From Staphylococcus muscae (lineage in GTDB: Bacteria; Bacillota; Bacilli; Staphylococcales; Staphylococcaceae): DNA of 64,000 nt. Where the stretch lies: positions 1,984,001 to 2,048,000 of the forward strand of contig NZ_CP027848.1 in the NCBI RefSeq assembly GCF_003019275.1. Direction: 5' to 3'. This document shows, piece after piece, positions 31,546-41,655 of this stretch. The translations under genes were made by a program, and so were the position numbers. Below the pieces are notes generated by a model. It made no database searches. It had not been told where the DNA came from and worked only from the letters and a program-made list of their open reading frames with translations. Position 1 is the first letter of the stretch; every line of letters starts with the position of its first letter.

Positions 31546-31574
31546 TTGACTTAAGATATGACAATTGTTATATT
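31546..31574 (+). promoter_or_regulatory. Predicted promoter of the antiporter gene
   Basis: TTGACT and TATATT are separated by exactly 17 bases. The element lies about 50 bases before the antiporter start codon. Confidence 0.65.
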
Positions 31575-31586
31575 GTATACACAATA
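31571..31586 (+). promoter_or_regulatory. Palindrome at the antiporter promoter, possible operator
   Basis: TATTGT and ACAATA form an inverted repeat around ATAC. It overlaps the -10 element and the predicted start point, where a repressor would block transcription. The cognate regulator is unknown. Confidence 0.4.
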
Positions 31587-31621
31587 CTTTAATTTGGTAG
31601 CGAACTAAAGGAGTGGGTGGA

Positions 31622-32935
31622 ATGAATGCTGTATTAATCGCAGTATTATTAATGATTGTTTTATGCTTATGTCGACTCAATGTCGTCATTAGTTTATTTA
31701 TTAGTGCACTTGTAGGTGGCTTGGTTTCAGGGCTATCGTTAACAAACACAATTTCAGTATTTACAACAAATATTGTAGACGGGGCAGAAGTCGCACTTAG
31801 TTATGCTCTATTAGGGGGCTTTGCGGCACTGATTTCATATAGTGGTATTACAGACTATCTCGTACAAAAAGTCATTCGTGCAATTCGTGCAGAAGACACC
31901 AAAGTTTCTCGCATTAAAGTTAAAAGTGTGATTATTATCAGTTTACTTGCATTAAGTGTGATGAGCCAAAACCTCATCCCTGTACATATTGCATTTATTC
32001 CGATTGTTATCCCACCGTTACTTAGCTTATTTAATGAATTGAAAATGGATCGTCGTTTGATTGCCATTATTATTGGCTTTGGTCTTTGTTTTCCATATGT
32101 GTTACTCCCGTTTGGATTTGGACATATCTTCCATGAAATTATTCAAAAAGGGTTTGAAAAAGCAAATCATACAATTGAGTTTTCAATGATTTGGAAAGCA
32201 ATGTTGATTCCAGCAAGTGGTTATATTATCGGTTTAGTTCTTGCTATGTTCTACTACCGTAAGCCACGAGAATACAAAACGATTCAAATGAATGAAGATG
32301 AAAATACAACTGAATTAAAACCTTACGTTCTTGTTGTTACAGTGATCGCCATTTTGGCAACATTCATTGTGCAAACAACAACTGACTCAATGATATTTGG
32401 GGCATTAGCTGGTGTTCTTGTATTCTTCCTATCAGGTGCATACGGCTGGAAAAACTTAGATGATCAATTTGTTGATGGCATTAAAATTATGGCCTATATC
32501 GGTGTTGTAATATTAACAGCAAATGGCTTTGCAGGTGTGATGAATGAAACAGGTGATGTACAAAAGCTTGTTGAAGGGCTCACAACGATTGCAGGCGACA
32601 ATAAATTTATAAGTATCATTTTAATGTATGTAATAGGATTGATCGTCACATTGGGTATCGGTTCATCTTTTGCAACAATTCCAATTATTTCAGCTTTATT
32701 TATTCCGTTCGGTGAATCTATTGGTTTAAGTACGATGGCTTTAATCGCATTAATCGGAACAGCTAGTGCGTTAGGTGACTCTGGCTCACCTGCCAGTGAT
32801 TCAACACTTGGACCAACAGCAGGCTTGAACATAGACGGTCAACATGATCATATTCGAGACACATGTGTACCTAACTTCGTATTTTACAATATCCCGCTTA
32901 TCGTGATGGGAACAATTGCAGCACTTGTATTATAA
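31622..32935 (+). CDS. Na+/H+ antiporter family protein (NhaC-like)
   Basis: This 437-residue protein has ten or more membrane segments. It belongs to the Na+/H+ antiporter NhaC-type superfamily, with the conserved C-terminal GTASALGDSGSPASDSTLGP segment. The exchanged ions are inferred from the family; amino-acid exchange is an alternative. The ATG at 31622 lies 8 nt after AAAGGAG, and the GTG at 31613 falls inside that site. Confidence 0.82.
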   Translation: MNAVLIAVLLMIVLCLCRLNVVISLFISALVGGLVSGLSLTNTISVFTTNIVDGAEVALSYALLGGFAALISYSGITDYLVQKVIRAIRAEDTKVSRIKVKSVIIISLLALSVMSQNLIPVHIAFIPIVIPPLLSLFNELKMDRRLIAIIIGFGLCFPYVLLPFGFGHIFHEIIQKGFEKANHTIEFSMIWKAMLIPASGYIIGLVLAMFYYRKPREYKTIQMNEDENTTELKPYVLVVTVIAILATFIVQTTTDSMIFGALAGVLVFFLSGAYGWKNLDDQFVDGIKIMAYIGVVILTANGFAGVMNETGDVQKLVEGLTTIAGDNKFISIILMYVIGLIVTLGIGSSFATIPIISALFIPFGESIGLSTMALIALIGTASALGDSGSPASDSTLGPTAGLNIDGQHDHIRDTCVPNFVFYNIPLIVMGTIAALVL

Positions 32936-32959
32936 TACAAGTGAAGGTAGGGATGAGAG

Positions 32960-33337
32960 ATGACTAACTTATTAGAGTTATTAGAAATGAAAATACTCGA
33001 ACAGCGAGATGGTTTCATCAAGATGTCAATGCCAGTCAAAGACCAAGTGAAACAGCCTTTTGGTTATTTACACGGTGGGGCTACGATGGCGTTAGGAGAG
33101 ACAGCTTGTTCGATCGGTTCAGCAAACCTTGTTGATACGACGAAAGAAATACCTGTGGGTTTAGAGATGAACACGAATCATATCAAGTCAGCGACAGATG
33201 GTTTTGTTTATGCGGAAGCCAATATTTTACATCAAGGACAGACAACACATGTATGGGATATTCGCATGACAGATGATCAGAATCGTTTAATCAGTGTGAT
33301 GCGTGGGACGATTTTGATTAAGAAACTTAATAAATAG
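32960..33337 (+). CDS. Hotdog-fold thioesterase (PaaI/MenI-like)
   Basis: This 125-residue protein has the hotdog thioesterase motif HGGATMALGETACS, preceded by PFGYLHGG. It probably hydrolyses an acyl-CoA. Relatives act on 1,4-dihydroxy-2-naphthoyl-CoA in menaquinone synthesis or on phenylacetyl-CoA, and I cannot choose between these. It follows the antiporter by 24 bases and ends in a terminator. Confidence 0.85.
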   Translation: MTNLLELLEMKILEQRDGFIKMSMPVKDQVKQPFGYLHGGATMALGETACSIGSANLVDTTKEIPVGLEMNTNHIKSATDGFVYAEANILHQGQTTHVWDIRMTDDQNRLISVMRGTILIKKLNK

Positions 33338-33342
33338 AGTAG

Positions 33343-33375
33343 AAATGGAATGGCGATAGGCTGTTCCATTTTTAT
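33343..33375 (+). terminator. Terminator after the thioesterase gene
   Basis: AAATGGAA pairs with TTCCATTT and a T-rich tail follows. Confidence 0.7.
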
Positions 33376-33427
33376 TTGACAAGTTATGAAAATTTACAGA
33401 TAGTATAACTAACGAAGGGGTGGATAT

Positions 33428-33931
33428 ATGTTAGAAACAGAACGACTATTGTTAGATATACCGTCAGAAGCGCACCTAACAGCAATTTTTAAAGTACATG
33501 CAGATCCAAGCACGCAACAATTCAATCCTGATGGGCCAGCAACACATATTGAACAATTTCGAAAAAGATATCAGACGTGGATTGCACACCATGATACACA
33601 CCAATTTGGTTACTATATATTAATCGAAAAATTAATAGGTGAACCATTCGGGGTCTGTGGCTTACAGTACGCATATGTGCAAGGAGAAACAGTACTTAAT
33701 GTATATTATCGAATTGCCACTGACAACACGAGAAAAGGGTTTGTGAAAGAAGCACTCACAGCAATTATTGATCATGTATGTCAATTAACAGAAGATCAAT
33801 ATAGAATGCTTGTTTTAACGAAGAAAGAAAATATACCATCAATTAAGACGGCAGAATCTTTAGGGCTTCAATATGATAAAACATTGGACAATTTGAATGG
33901 AGAAGGAAATGTCTTTTTCTTCAATAGATAG
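33428..33931 (+). CDS. GNAT acetyltransferase (RimJ/RimL type)
   Basis: This 167-residue protein starts with the RimJ/RimL-type segment LETERLLLDIPSEAHLTAIFKVHADPS. The weaker acetyl-CoA loop DNTRKGFVKEAL lies near residue 100. It probably acetylates an amine on a small molecule or protein; the substrate is unknown. AAGGGG precedes the ATG. It is a single-gene unit with its own terminator, just upstream of repeat copy C and the insertion sequence. Confidence 0.82.
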   Translation: MLETERLLLDIPSEAHLTAIFKVHADPSTQQFNPDGPATHIEQFRKRYQTWIAHHDTHQFGYYILIEKLIGEPFGVCGLQYAYVQGETVLNVYYRIATDNTRKGFVKEALTAIIDHVCQLTEDQYRMLVLTKKENIPSIKTAESLGLQYDKTLDNLNGEGNVFFFNR

Positions 33932-33935
33932 CATA

Positions 33936-33967
33936 AAAAACGTACAACCGCGTAGGCTGTACGTTTT
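33936..33967 (+). terminator. Terminator after the GNAT gene
   Basis: AAAACGTACAACC pairs with GGCTGTACGTTTT, with one mismatch, and more T follow. Confidence 0.85.
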
Positions 33968-33970
33968 TGT

Positions 33971-34022
33971 GGATGTTCACCTTTTGTGGTGGGATGGCAT
34001 GAAATGCTATCCCGCCTTTTTT
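33971..34022 (+). repeat. Dispersed hairpin repeat, copy C
   Basis: This copy is nearly identical to copy A over about 45 bases (GGATGTTCACCTTTTGTGGT and GGGATGGCATGAAATGCT). It again lies directly after a gene terminator and ends in a T run. It is the last recognisable host-like sequence before the insertion sequence. Confidence 0.85.
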
Positions 34023-34038
34023 ATGTTTTAAATCATTT

Positions 34039-35485
34039 GGATACAAAAAAAGCGCTCATGCCTCTATAATTTTAAGTGACTAAACAAAAAAATAAAGAGG
34101 AGACATGATGCGCCTATGTGTAATGATATATTAAAACTACTAAAAATAAAAGATGAAAATATTCAAGTTCTTAAGGTGGAAGAAGATGTAGAAGTGCGTG
34201 GTCGGCTTTCTACGGTTGTTTATGGAACACTTTCTTATACACCCAAAGCTTGTATGAAGTGTGGTTGTGTCAATGATGGGCAAATCCATAAGCATGGTAA
34301 ACGCGTTTCGCGTTTAACACTATTAAAATCTCAAGAATCCAATGTTTATCTTAATTTAGCGAAAGAACGCTTTAAGTGTCTACATTGTTTAAAGACTTTT
34401 ACGGCTCAAACAAACATTGTTGATAGTAACTGCTTTATTACCAACCGTGTGAAATTAGCGATTCAGGATAAACTCACACGTGTACAGTGTGAGATAGATA
34501 TCGCTCATGATTGTAGTGTTTCACCGAGTACAGTTAAAAGATGTATTCATCAACTCTCACAATCATTAATAGTCAAACCTTCATCTGGATTGCCAAAACA
34601 TATCTCCATAGATGAGTTTAAAAGCGTTAAGAACGTGACAACAGCGATGAGTTTTTTGTTTATAGATAATGAAACGAATCAGATTATTGATATCTTAGAA
34701 GATAGACGTATTCATAAACTCAAAGAGTACTTCTATCGCTTTGATCGACGTGAACGATTAGCTGTTAAAACTGTAACTGCTGATATGTATGAACCATACA
34801 TCAACTTCATTCATGAAGTATTTCCAAATGCGATTTTGATCTTTGATCGCTTTCACATTGTTCAGCACCTTAATCGTGAATTAAATAAGCAACGTATTTC
34901 TGTAATGAATGCTTATCGCTATCGATCATCAACAGATTACACGAAAATGAAAAAGCACTGGAAACTCTTTCTTTCTGACAGGCAGGATATTAATAGTTAT
35001 GAATACTTTTGGTCGAAGTCTTTCAAAACGTACACAACATCAAGAGATGTTTTAACATATCTACTAAGTCTTGATCAGCAGCTCTATGACACTTATATGT
35101 TAGTTCATCAACTTCGTGAAGCATTGAAACAATGTGACTGGTTACGTTTCAAAGAAACTTTAATGGGTGTCGAAAAGAAGCATGTATCACGTGGTGTTTG
35201 GCGTATCATTCGATTCTATAAGAAATACGAGTATGTCCTTTACTCAACAATCAAGTACCCGAAGTTTAACAATGGAGCGATTGAAGGTATCAATAATAAA
35301 ATTAAGCTTATTAAACGTGTATCATATGGCTATCGCAACTTTAATAACTTTAAAGCGAGAATACTCATCATTTTTAAGCTGTATCAACGTTCTAAAAAGC
35401 AAGGGCTATTAAACTGTGTTGCATAAAGATTACCTAGTAATCACAACTTAACATGTCACAAACACTCATATAACTGTATAGTGTA
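34039..35485 (+). mobile_element. ISL3-family insertion sequence (IS1181-like), ends tentative
   Basis: The element is defined by its transposase gene. A nine-base repeat, AAATCATTT, flanks this span (34030-34038 and 35486-35494). ISL3 elements usually make an 8-bp target duplication, so this could mark the ends. However, I could not find matching terminal inverted repeats at these positions, so the limits are tentative or the ends have decayed. IS1181 is about 1.5 kb, which fits the size. Confidence 0.6.
34116..35426 (+). CDS. ISL3-family transposase
   Basis: This 436-residue transposase appears full length. It has an N-terminal zinc-finger region with CxxC pairs (CMKCGC, CLHC), a helix-turn-helix (DCSVSPSTVKRCIHQ) and the DDE catalytic core. 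Visible core segments are HISIDEFKSVKN, VTADMYEPY and FDRFHIVQHLNRE, with the final glutamate in NGAIEGINNKIK. It strongly resembles the IS1181 transposase I remember from S. aureus. GAGGAG precedes the ATG. Confidence 0.93.
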   Translation: MCNDILKLLKIKDENIQVLKVEEDVEVRGRLSTVVYGTLSYTPKACMKCGCVNDGQIHKHGKRVSRLTLLKSQESNVYLNLAKERFKCLHCLKTFTAQTNIVDSNCFITNRVKLAIQDKLTRVQCEIDIAHDCSVSPSTVKRCIHQLSQSLIVKPSSGLPKHISIDEFKSVKNVTTAMSFLFIDNETNQIIDILEDRRIHKLKEYFYRFDRRERLAVKTVTADMYEPYINFIHEVFPNAILIFDRFHIVQHLNRELNKQRISVMNAYRYRSSTDYTKMKKHWKLFLSDRQDINSYEYFWSKSFKTYTTSRDVLTYLLSLDQQLYDTYMLVHQLREALKQCDWLRFKETLMGVEKKHVSRGVWRIIRFYKKYEYVLYSTIKYPKFNNGAIEGINNKIKLIKRVSYGYRNFNNFKARILIIFKLYQRSKKQGLLNCVA

Positions 35486-35756
35486 AAATCATTTCTAATA
35501 CGAGACGCCTAAGGCAACAAGCCGAACTGAAAATCCATTTTGGCTTCACTTATTCAATAAAGCCAAAATTAGTTGAAGTGAGGCGCCTTGGCAAGTGAGT
35601 ATTAAAGAAATGATAGTACTCAAAAAGCGTACAATTAATGAATAACTGTACGCTTAAATGAATGTAATGATTACTACGTGTTATGATTAAGTTAAATATA
35701 AAATTAGTTACTTTAAATTATCTGCCCACCACAAAAAATGGACTTCCGTTTTTGTT
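35427..35756. other. Non-coding stretch with several inverted repeats after the transposase
   Basis: This 330-base interval has no credible gene. It contains ATTTTGGCTT paired with AAGCCAAAAT (35541-35575), and two related blocks ACGCCTAAGGCAA and GCGCCTTGGCAA. AAGCGTACA pairs with TGTACGCTT (35625-35655). It probably mixes IS-derived and host sequence. A short stem near 35733-35752 may terminate the mnh operon on the minus strand. Confidence 0.5.
35725..35741 (-). repeat. Fragment of the dispersed repeat, opposite orientation
   Basis: On the minus strand CATTTTTTGTGGTGGG shares TTTTGTGGTGGG with copies A and C. It lies just after mnhG on that gene's own strand, the same downstream-of-gene position as the full copies. 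Confidence 0.45.
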
Positions 35757-36119
35757 TTATAGTTTGATACCTTTAAGATCTTCTTTGACTTCATCCAACT
35801 TTAATCGTTTGGAAGCAGGTGTTTTAAGATTATATGCGGCTTTTAGTACCATGTGACTGGCAATAGGTCCCGTAATGAATACGAAAACAATCCCGATCAA
35901 CAGATGGAAGTTCACATAGCCTTCTTTACCGATAAAATAAATAAATGTACCAGTGAGCAACAACATGGTACCAAGTGTTGCTGCTTTACCTGCTGCGTGT
36001 GCACGAGAATATACATCGTCTAAGCGCAACATACCAATTGCAGCAAGTGCACTGAACAACGCACCAGTCATAACAAGGATAAGGCCGATACTAATCACGA
36101 TTGTTTCTGTCATGTTCAA
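35757..36119 (-). CDS. mnhG: Na+/H+ antiporter subunit G
   Basis: MnhG is a small membrane subunit of the multicomponent Mnh/Mrp cation/proton antiporter. The 120-residue protein has three hydrophobic segments and the family motif [20 protein letters not shown] near residue 30. It overlaps mnhF by 29 bases and is the last gene of the operon. Confidence 0.93.
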   Translation of the reverse strand: MNMTETIVISIGLILVMTGALFSALAAIGMLRLDDVYSRAHAAGKAATLGTMLLLTGTFIYFIGKEGYVNFHLLIGIVFVFITGPIASHMVLKAAYNLKTPASKRLKLDEVKEDLKGIKL

Positions 36120-36384
36120 TCACCTCTCCTTTATCCATGAATTTTGCGAAAACTGCTGTTCCTAAAAAGGCAAGGATACCAATCAGCAAGATAGCAACGA
36201 TCATATATCGTGTGCCTAAAATGATGGAGAACAGGCCAATGACTGCCATTAATTGGATACCGATAGCATCAAGTGCAACAACACGATCAGGCAATGATGG
36301 CCCCATGATGACGCGTACAAGGATGGCTAAAATAGAGAGTACGACAATGACAAGTGCAATAATTATAAAAATATCATAGTTCAT
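36091..36384 (-). CDS. mnhF: Na+/H+ antiporter subunit F
   Basis: MnhF is a three-helix subunit of the Mnh antiporter. The 97-residue form chosen here begins MNYDIF; an adjacent ATG at 36387 is equally possible. The core [20 protein letters not shown] is the family signature. It overlaps mnhE by 11 bases upstream and mnhG downstream, consistent with coupled translation. Confidence 0.92.
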   Translation of the reverse strand: MNYDIFIIIALVIVVLSILAILVRVIMGPSLPDRVVALDAIGIQLMAVIGLFSIILGTRYMIVAILLIGILAFLGTAVFAKFMDKGEVIEHDRNNRD

Positions 36385-36862
36385 CATATTCACCGACCTC
36401 TCTGACCGCTTTTTCAAGCGACCCTTTAATTGCAGCGACTTCTTCTTCCTTCGTCGAGAAGTCTAAGCAATGGATATACAGGCGTTTCATATCATCGTTG
36501 ACACCAATAACAACAGTTCCTGGAGTCAAAGTAATCAAGTTAGAAAGTAACGCAACTTCCCATTTATGTTTCAAGTCTGTTTCATAGACAAAAAATGCTG
36601 ATTCATTTTTGATTTGAGGTTGAAGAATAATACGCAATACGCCAATGTTCGCCTTGATTAATTCTGAGATAAAAACGAAGACGAGCTTGATTACGTTGTA
36701 AAGCGTGATGACGTAAAAGCGACCTGGTAGTAGCTTTCGCATGAGAAAGACAAGCCCCATTGCGAATAAATAACCAAGTATGAATGAGTTCATCGTGTAG
36801 CTACCTGATAGAAACAACCAAAAGATAGCGAGTGCTAAGTTGACAACGATTTGTACTGCCAT
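36374..36862 (-). CDS. mnhE: Na+/H+ antiporter subunit E
   Basis: MnhE is a 162-residue membrane subunit with two or three hydrophobic segments, then a cytosolic part with the family motif [17 protein letters not shown]. It separates mnhD from mnhF with a one-base gap on one side and an overlap on the other. It has no redox cofactor site; it probably helps assembly. Confidence 0.93.
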   Translation of the reverse strand: MAVQIVVNLALAIFWLFLSGSYTMNSFILGYLFAMGLVFLMRKLLPGRFYVITLYNVIKLVFVFISELIKANIGVLRIILQPQIKNESAFFVYETDLKHKWEVALLSNLITLTPGTVVIGVNDDMKRLYIHCLDFSTKEEEVAAIKGSLEKAVREVGEYDEL

Positions 36863-36863
36863 A

Positions 36864-38366
36864 TTATTTCACCTCCAATACACTATTGATATACGTTTCT
36901 GGTTGGTAGAATGACTTCGCTGCTTCTGCCACAATCGGATAAAGTTCACCAGCAAGTAATCCAAAAGCAACTGTAATGACAACTGCTAAAATCGATACTG
37001 CAAGCAATCCTCTGTGATGTAAGTGAGGGTTATAAACATAACCATAACTTTTACCGAAAAAGCCCTTCAGGAAGATATTAATCACTGAATATAGAACAAC
37101 AAGACTCGATAACAACACGATAATACCACTGACATAAAAGCCTTGTTCAAACGTCGCTTGGACGATGTATAGCTTACCGTAGAAGCCACTGAATGGTGGG
37201 ATACCAGCTAAGCTTAATGCAGCAATAAAGAACGTCCATCCGAGTACCGGATAGTGATGAATTAACCCACCAAAGTCACGCAAATCTGTTGTTTTAGTAA
37301 TTTTATACATAATACCAATTAAGAAGAACAATGCTGCTTTCACAAGCATATCATGAATTGTGTAGTAGATTGCCCCTACGATACCCGTTTCATTCATCAT
37401 TGCCACACCAACAAGAATGACACCGACCGCAATCATAATGTTGTATAAAATGATGCGTTTTGTATCTCTAAAGCCAACAGCCCCCACACAGCCAAAAATG
37501 ATAGTTAATAAGGCGAGTGCAAGAATTGTGTAGTGAGAGAATGTCAATGTGTCATGGAAGAACAAGCTCATCGTACGTGCAATCGCATAAACACCAACTT
37601 TTGTGAGTAATGCCCCAAAGAATGCGATAATCGCAAATGGTGGTGCATAGTACGCACCTGGCAACCAAACATACATTGGGAATGCCCCCGCTTTTGTTGC
37701 GAACACGAAAATAAATAAAATAAAGACGATGCTCACAAGTCCAGGATGTGACTGGTAAACTTCATTCAATTTAACACTAATATCTGCCATATTTAATGTG
37801 CCAACAACTGAGTATAAAATCCCAACAGCCATGACGAAAAATGCAGATGAAACAACGTTAACGAGTAAGTATTTGACACTTTCTTGAAGTTGAATCTTAG
37901 TTCCGCCAATCACCATTAATCCATATGAAGCCATTAAGAAGACTTCAAAAAAGACGAACAGGTTGAAAATATCGCCTGTAATAAAGGCCCCGTTAATACC
38001 TGTTAACATGAACATCACAGTAAAGTAATAGTAATAAGTTTCACGGTGTAATCCAATAGACTGATATGAGAATAAAATGATTAAGAGTGTAATAATTACA
38101 CTAGTTGTTACAAGTAAAGCACTAAATAGATCGAGCACAAACACAATACTATACGGTGCTTTCCATGAACCGAGTTCCAATACAATCGGGTGTCCAGCTT
38201 GCCATACATTGTACAAGTTCCACAAAGCAAACCCTAATGTTACAAGTATACCTGTTAAGGCAACATATCGCTTAATGTAAGGGCGTAACCCGATGAAAAT
38301 CAACAATATTGCTGTAATAACTGGCACAACGAGTACCATAACAAGTAAGTTCTCATTCATCATCAT
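36864..38366 (-). CDS. mnhD: Na+/H+ antiporter subunit D
   Basis: MnhD resembles the proton-pumping subunits of respiratory complex I (NuoM/NuoN). The 500-residue protein has about 14 membrane segments with conserved features such as [42 protein letters not shown] and [17 protein letters not shown]. The first of three consecutive ATG codons was used. It overlaps the end of mnhC by 14 bases. Confidence 0.95.
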   Translation of the reverse strand: MMMNENLLVMVLVVPVITAILLIFIGLRPYIKRYVALTGILVTLGFALWNLYNVWQAGHPIVLELGSWKAPYSIVFVLDLFSALLVTTSVIITLLIILFSYQSIGLHRETYYYYFTVMFMLTGINGAFITGDIFNLFVFFEVFLMASYGLMVIGGTKIQLQESVKYLLVNVVSSAFFVMAVGILYSVVGTLNMADISVKLNEVYQSHPGLVSIVFILFIFVFATKAGAFPMYVWLPGAYYAPPFAIIAFFGALLTKVGVYAIARTMSLFFHDTLTFSHYTILALALLTIIFGCVGAVGFRDTKRIILYNIMIAVGVILVGVAMMNETGIVGAIYYTIHDMLVKAALFFLIGIMYKITKTTDLRDFGGLIHHYPVLGWTFFIAALSLAGIPPFSGFYGKLYIVQATFEQGFYVSGIIVLLSSLVVLYSVINIFLKGFFGKSYGYVYNPHLHHRGLLAVSILAVVITVAFGLLAGELYPIVAEAAKSFYQPETYINSVLEVK

Positions 38367-38700
38367 CTTGTGGTACCCCCTTCATACGTTCTACGTTATC
38401 TGTGCCAAGTTCTTTATAGCTTCTAAATGCCAAAACTAAGAAGAATGCTGTAACAGCAAACGAAATAACGATTGCTGTTAAAATCAAGGCTTGTGGGATT
38501 GGATCGACATAATTGCTTACGCCTTTTTCATAAATAGGAACGCGACCTGTCTTCAATCCACCCATAGTTAAAATAAATAAGTTTGCGGCATGAGATAGCA
38601 ATGCTGTTCCAATAATAATTCTGATAAGACTTTTAGACAGAATGAGATAAACACTAATAGAAGTTAAGAAGCCACAAACAAAAATTAATACTATTTCCAT
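38353..38700 (-). CDS. mnhC: Na+/H+ antiporter subunit C
   Basis: MnhC is a homologue of complex I subunit NuoK. The 115-residue protein has three membrane segments and the family motif [20 protein letters not shown] near residue 65. It shares its first base with the mnhB stop and overlaps mnhD, which fits a tightly coupled operon. Confidence 0.95.
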   Translation of the reverse strand: MEIVLIFVCGFLTSISVYLILSKSLIRIIIGTALLSHAANLFILTMGGLKTGRVPIYEKGVSNYVDPIPQALILTAIVISFAVTAFFLVLAFRSYKELGTDNVERMKGVPQDDDE

Positions 38701-39128
38701 TACTCATTCTCTCCAATCGTTAGAATTATTGTCATGACAGTTCCCACAACTGCTAATAATACACCTGTATCAAAGATAACAGCTGTATGCAGGTGCATCG
38801 GTGCTAATAGGGGAAGGGGAATGTCAACAGACGTATGTGTGAAGAAGTTTTTACCATATGTCCAGCTCAACATTGGTGCAATCACACAAAACGTCAAACC
38901 GAGTGCGATTAACTTTTTAAAATCCCAAGGAAAAACTTTACGCAAGGTCTTCACATCAAATGCCACCGCTATGATGACAAGTGAGCTTGAGACGAGAAGT
39001 CCCCCGATAAAGCCACCACCTGGAGTATAATGACCGGCTAAGAAAAGTGAGAAACCGAACATCATGATTAAGAAAAAGATAATCAGTGCTGAATATTGAG
39101 ATATCAAATCATTTTTTTGCCTGTTCAA
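38700..39128 (-). CDS. mnhB: Na+/H+ antiporter subunit B
   Basis: MnhB is a four-helix subunit of the Mnh complex, with the motif [14 protein letters not shown] near residue 30. The start chosen is a TTG at 39128, after GGGTGGAG, giving MNRQKNDL and 142 residues; that is the length I remember for S. aureus MnhB1. The longer frame to 39167 would overlap mnhA more and has no better site. It overlaps the end of mnhA by 20 bases. Confidence 0.9.
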   Translation of the reverse strand: MNRQKNDLISQYSALIIFFLIMMFGFSLFLAGHYTPGGGFIGGLLVSSSLVIIAVAFDVKTLRKVFPWDFKKLIALGLTFCVIAPMLSWTYGKNFFTHTSVDIPLPLLAPMHLHTAVIFDTGVLLAVVGTVMTIILTIGENE

Positions 39129-41526
39129 TTTTCTCCACCCTTTCATAACCATTTTTGTGTTTCGCACGTAGCTTAATCAACGTGTAAATACCCATTCCTG
39201 CGATACCGAGTACTGAAGACTCAAACAATGTATCCATACCACGAAAGTCCACGAGGATAACGTTAACCATATTTTTACCTTCTGCAAGATCATATACATG
39301 TTCTTTATAGAAACTACTGATTGATTCGAAGTGACGGTTACCGTATGCAATTAATCCTAAAATTGTTACGACAGTTCCGACACCAATTGAAATTAAAACA
39401 TTTCCTACTTTATATGATGTCGTTTCGTTATAACGACTCATATTTGGTAAGTGATAGAAACATAATAAGAACAATGCAGTTGAGATGGTTTCAACGACGA
39501 ATTGTGTCAATGCCAAGTCAGGTGCATTGAAGAAAATGAAGAAAATCGCCATTGAGTAGCCGACCGCACTTAACATGATAATACTGAACAAACGAGAGCG
39601 CGCAAACATAATCATAGTTGCTGCGACAATAATTGTAATAACAGAAATCATTTCGTAGAGACGTACCGGTGAAACCTTCACAAAATCGAGGGAGAACGGT
39701 ACAAAGATGAGTGTCACAAATGTGATAGCAATCATCATAAAGAAAATAATAACGAGATTATTACGAATAAAGCCTGTCATATATGTGCGTGTAATTTGTG
39801 TCGCATAGTACGGTGTATAACGACCTGTTTGATCATACCAGTGATTTAATGTAATCGCTGTTGGTAATTTACGTAAAACAGGTACCCATTTGTTGAACGT
39901 CAGTAACAGGACTGCACCGATGATATAAATGAGTAGTGTCGCAAAAAATGCTGGCGTGAAGCCGTGCCACATATGAAATTCTGCATGTACCGTATCGACG
40001 TTTGCAATTGCCTTCGCAGCTGGTTCGACAAATGGTGCAGATACCAAGCTAGGGAATAAACCAATTGCGATAACCAAAGTAGCTAAGATTGTTGGTGATA
40101 TATTCATTAAAATCGATGCCTCATGTGCTTTATGAGGTAACTTATCTGGTGTGTATTCACCAAGGAATATTTCAGAGATAAATTTAAATGAATAGACAAA
40201 TGTAAACATACTACCAACAATGGCTACGATTGGTAATAATAAACCGATCGAACTTAAATTAAAAATGCCAGAATCAGTAACGGTAATCATTGACTCTAAA
40301 AATTGTTCTTTTGATAAGAAACCGTTAAATGGTGGAACCCCCGCCATACTGAGTGATGTGATAATTGATAGCGTAAATGAGATTGGCATAATCGTCATCA
40401 GACCGCCTAGTTTTTTAATATCACGTGTTCCAGTTGCATGGTCAACTGCACCCGTAATCATGAACAATGCACCTTTGAATGTAGCATGGTTGATCAGGTG
40501 GAACACGGCAGCACTAAATGCTGCGACATACAACTGACTGTCTGCACCTTCAAAGTGGTAGCTGACAGCACCAATACCGAGCATTGACATAATCATACCG
40601 AGTTGTGAAACAGTTGAAAATGCGAGAATTCCTTTTAAATCTTGTTGTTTTGTTGCATTGAGTGATCCCCAGAAAAGTGTTACGAGACCAAACGCTGTGA
40701 CCGTCCAAATCCAACCTTGTGACACAGCAAAAATAGGTGTTAAGCGTGCGATTAAATAAATACCAGCTTTAACCATTGTTGCTGAGTGAAGGTAAGCACT
40801 GACTGGTGTTGGTGCTTCCATCGCATCAGGTAACCAAATATAAAATGGGAACTGTGCAGATTTTGTCATCGCACCAAGAATAATAAATACCATTGCAAGC
40901 ACGAAGAAAGGTGATGATTGAATGTCAGAAACTTGTGAAATGATTTCACGAATACGCCAAGATCCTGTTGCTTGATGCAATAAGATAAAGCCACCGAGTA
41001 ATGATAATCCACCAAAAACAGTGATCATCATTGACTTCATCGCACCATACAATGACTTTTCTTTGTGACGCCAGAATGAGATGAGCAAGAAACTAGAAAA
41101 TGATGTCAATTCCCAGAAAAAATATAAAACTAAAAGGTTATCTGAAAGAACGACACCGAGCATCGCACTCATAAAGATTAAAAGGTAACAGTAGAAGTTA
41201 CCAAGTTGCTCTTTTTCACTAAGATAGCTGATAGAATAGAGCACGACAAGGCTTCCAATACCAGTTATTAACAAACTGAATAAAAGGCCAAGCCCATCTA
41301 CATAAATGTCAAAGTTCATACCGATTTGTGGCATCCATGCAGCGGACTGTTCTGTATATTGTCCGGACATAGTAGGTTTGATATACGATAAAAAGTATAT
41401 AAACAACACAAAAGGAATCGGTAACACAAACCACCCCAAATGAATCCGCTTATAAAAGCGATACAAGACAGGGATGAGTAGTGCAGATATCAGCGGTAAC
41501 AGCACCGCAATATGTAACCAACTCAT
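39109..41526 (-). CDS. mnhA: Na+/H+ antiporter subunit A
   Basis: MnhA is the largest subunit of the antiporter and resembles complex I subunit NuoL. The 805-residue protein has about 20 membrane segments, with NuoL-type motifs ([41 protein letters not shown]) and a C-terminal part that resembles NuoJ. It is the first gene of the mnhABCDEFG operon, with AAGGAGG before its ATG. The complex exports Na+ and helps pH homeostasis. Confidence 0.96.
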   Translation of the reverse strand: MSWLHIAVLLPLISALLIPVLYRFYKRIHLGWFVLPIPFVLFIYFLSYIKPTMSGQYTEQSAAWMPQIGMNFDIYVDGLGLLFSLLITGIGSLVVLYSISYLSEKEQLGNFYCYLLIFMSAMLGVVLSDNLLVLYFFWELTSFSSFLLISFWRHKEKSLYGAMKSMMITVFGGLSLLGGFILLHQATGSWRIREIISQVSDIQSSPFFVLAMVFIILGAMTKSAQFPFYIWLPDAMEAPTPVSAYLHSATMVKAGIYLIARLTPIFAVSQGWIWTVTAFGLVTLFWGSLNATKQQDLKGILAFSTVSQLGMIMSMLGIGAVSYHFEGADSQLYVAAFSAAVFHLINHATFKGALFMITGAVDHATGTRDIKKLGGLMTIMPISFTLSIITSLSMAGVPPFNGFLSKEQFLESMITVTDSGIFNLSSIGLLLPIVAIVGSMFTFVYSFKFISEIFLGEYTPDKLPHKAHEASILMNISPTILATLVIAIGLFPSLVSAPFVEPAAKAIANVDTVHAEFHMWHGFTPAFFATLLIYIIGAVLLLTFNKWVPVLRKLPTAITLNHWYDQTGRYTPYYATQITRTYMTGFIRNNLVIIFFMMIAITFVTLIFVPFSLDFVKVSPVRLYEMISVITIIVAATMIMFARSRLFSIIMLSAVGYSMAIFFIFFNAPDLALTQFVVETISTALFLLCFYHLPNMSRYNETTSYKVGNVLISIGVGTVVTILGLIAYGNRHFESISSFYKEHVYDLAEGKNMVNVILVDFRGMDTLFESSVLGIAGMGIYTLIKLRAKHKNGYERVEKIEQAKK

Positions 41527-41561
41527 AAATTGTCCTCCTTAAAAAATAATACGATATGCTT

Positions 41562-41590
41562 ATTATACATGATAATGAATAGTGTGAAAA
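41562..41590 (-). promoter_or_regulatory. Predicted promoter of the mnh operon
   Basis: On the minus strand TTTTCA and a perfect TATAAT are separated by 17 bases, about 35 bases before the mnhA start codon. Confidence 0.55.
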
Positions 41591-41655
41591 ACATGACAGG
41601 TCGCATATATATGCATGTTTCCGTCGCTTTTAAATAAGAAGAAATACAGAAAAAT

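Noticed and set aside
35500..35620. Palindromic blocks as an integron attC site or origin
   Set aside because: No integrase or replication gene is nearby, and the blocks do not form the paired R/L core expected of attC. IS-flank sequence is a simpler reading.
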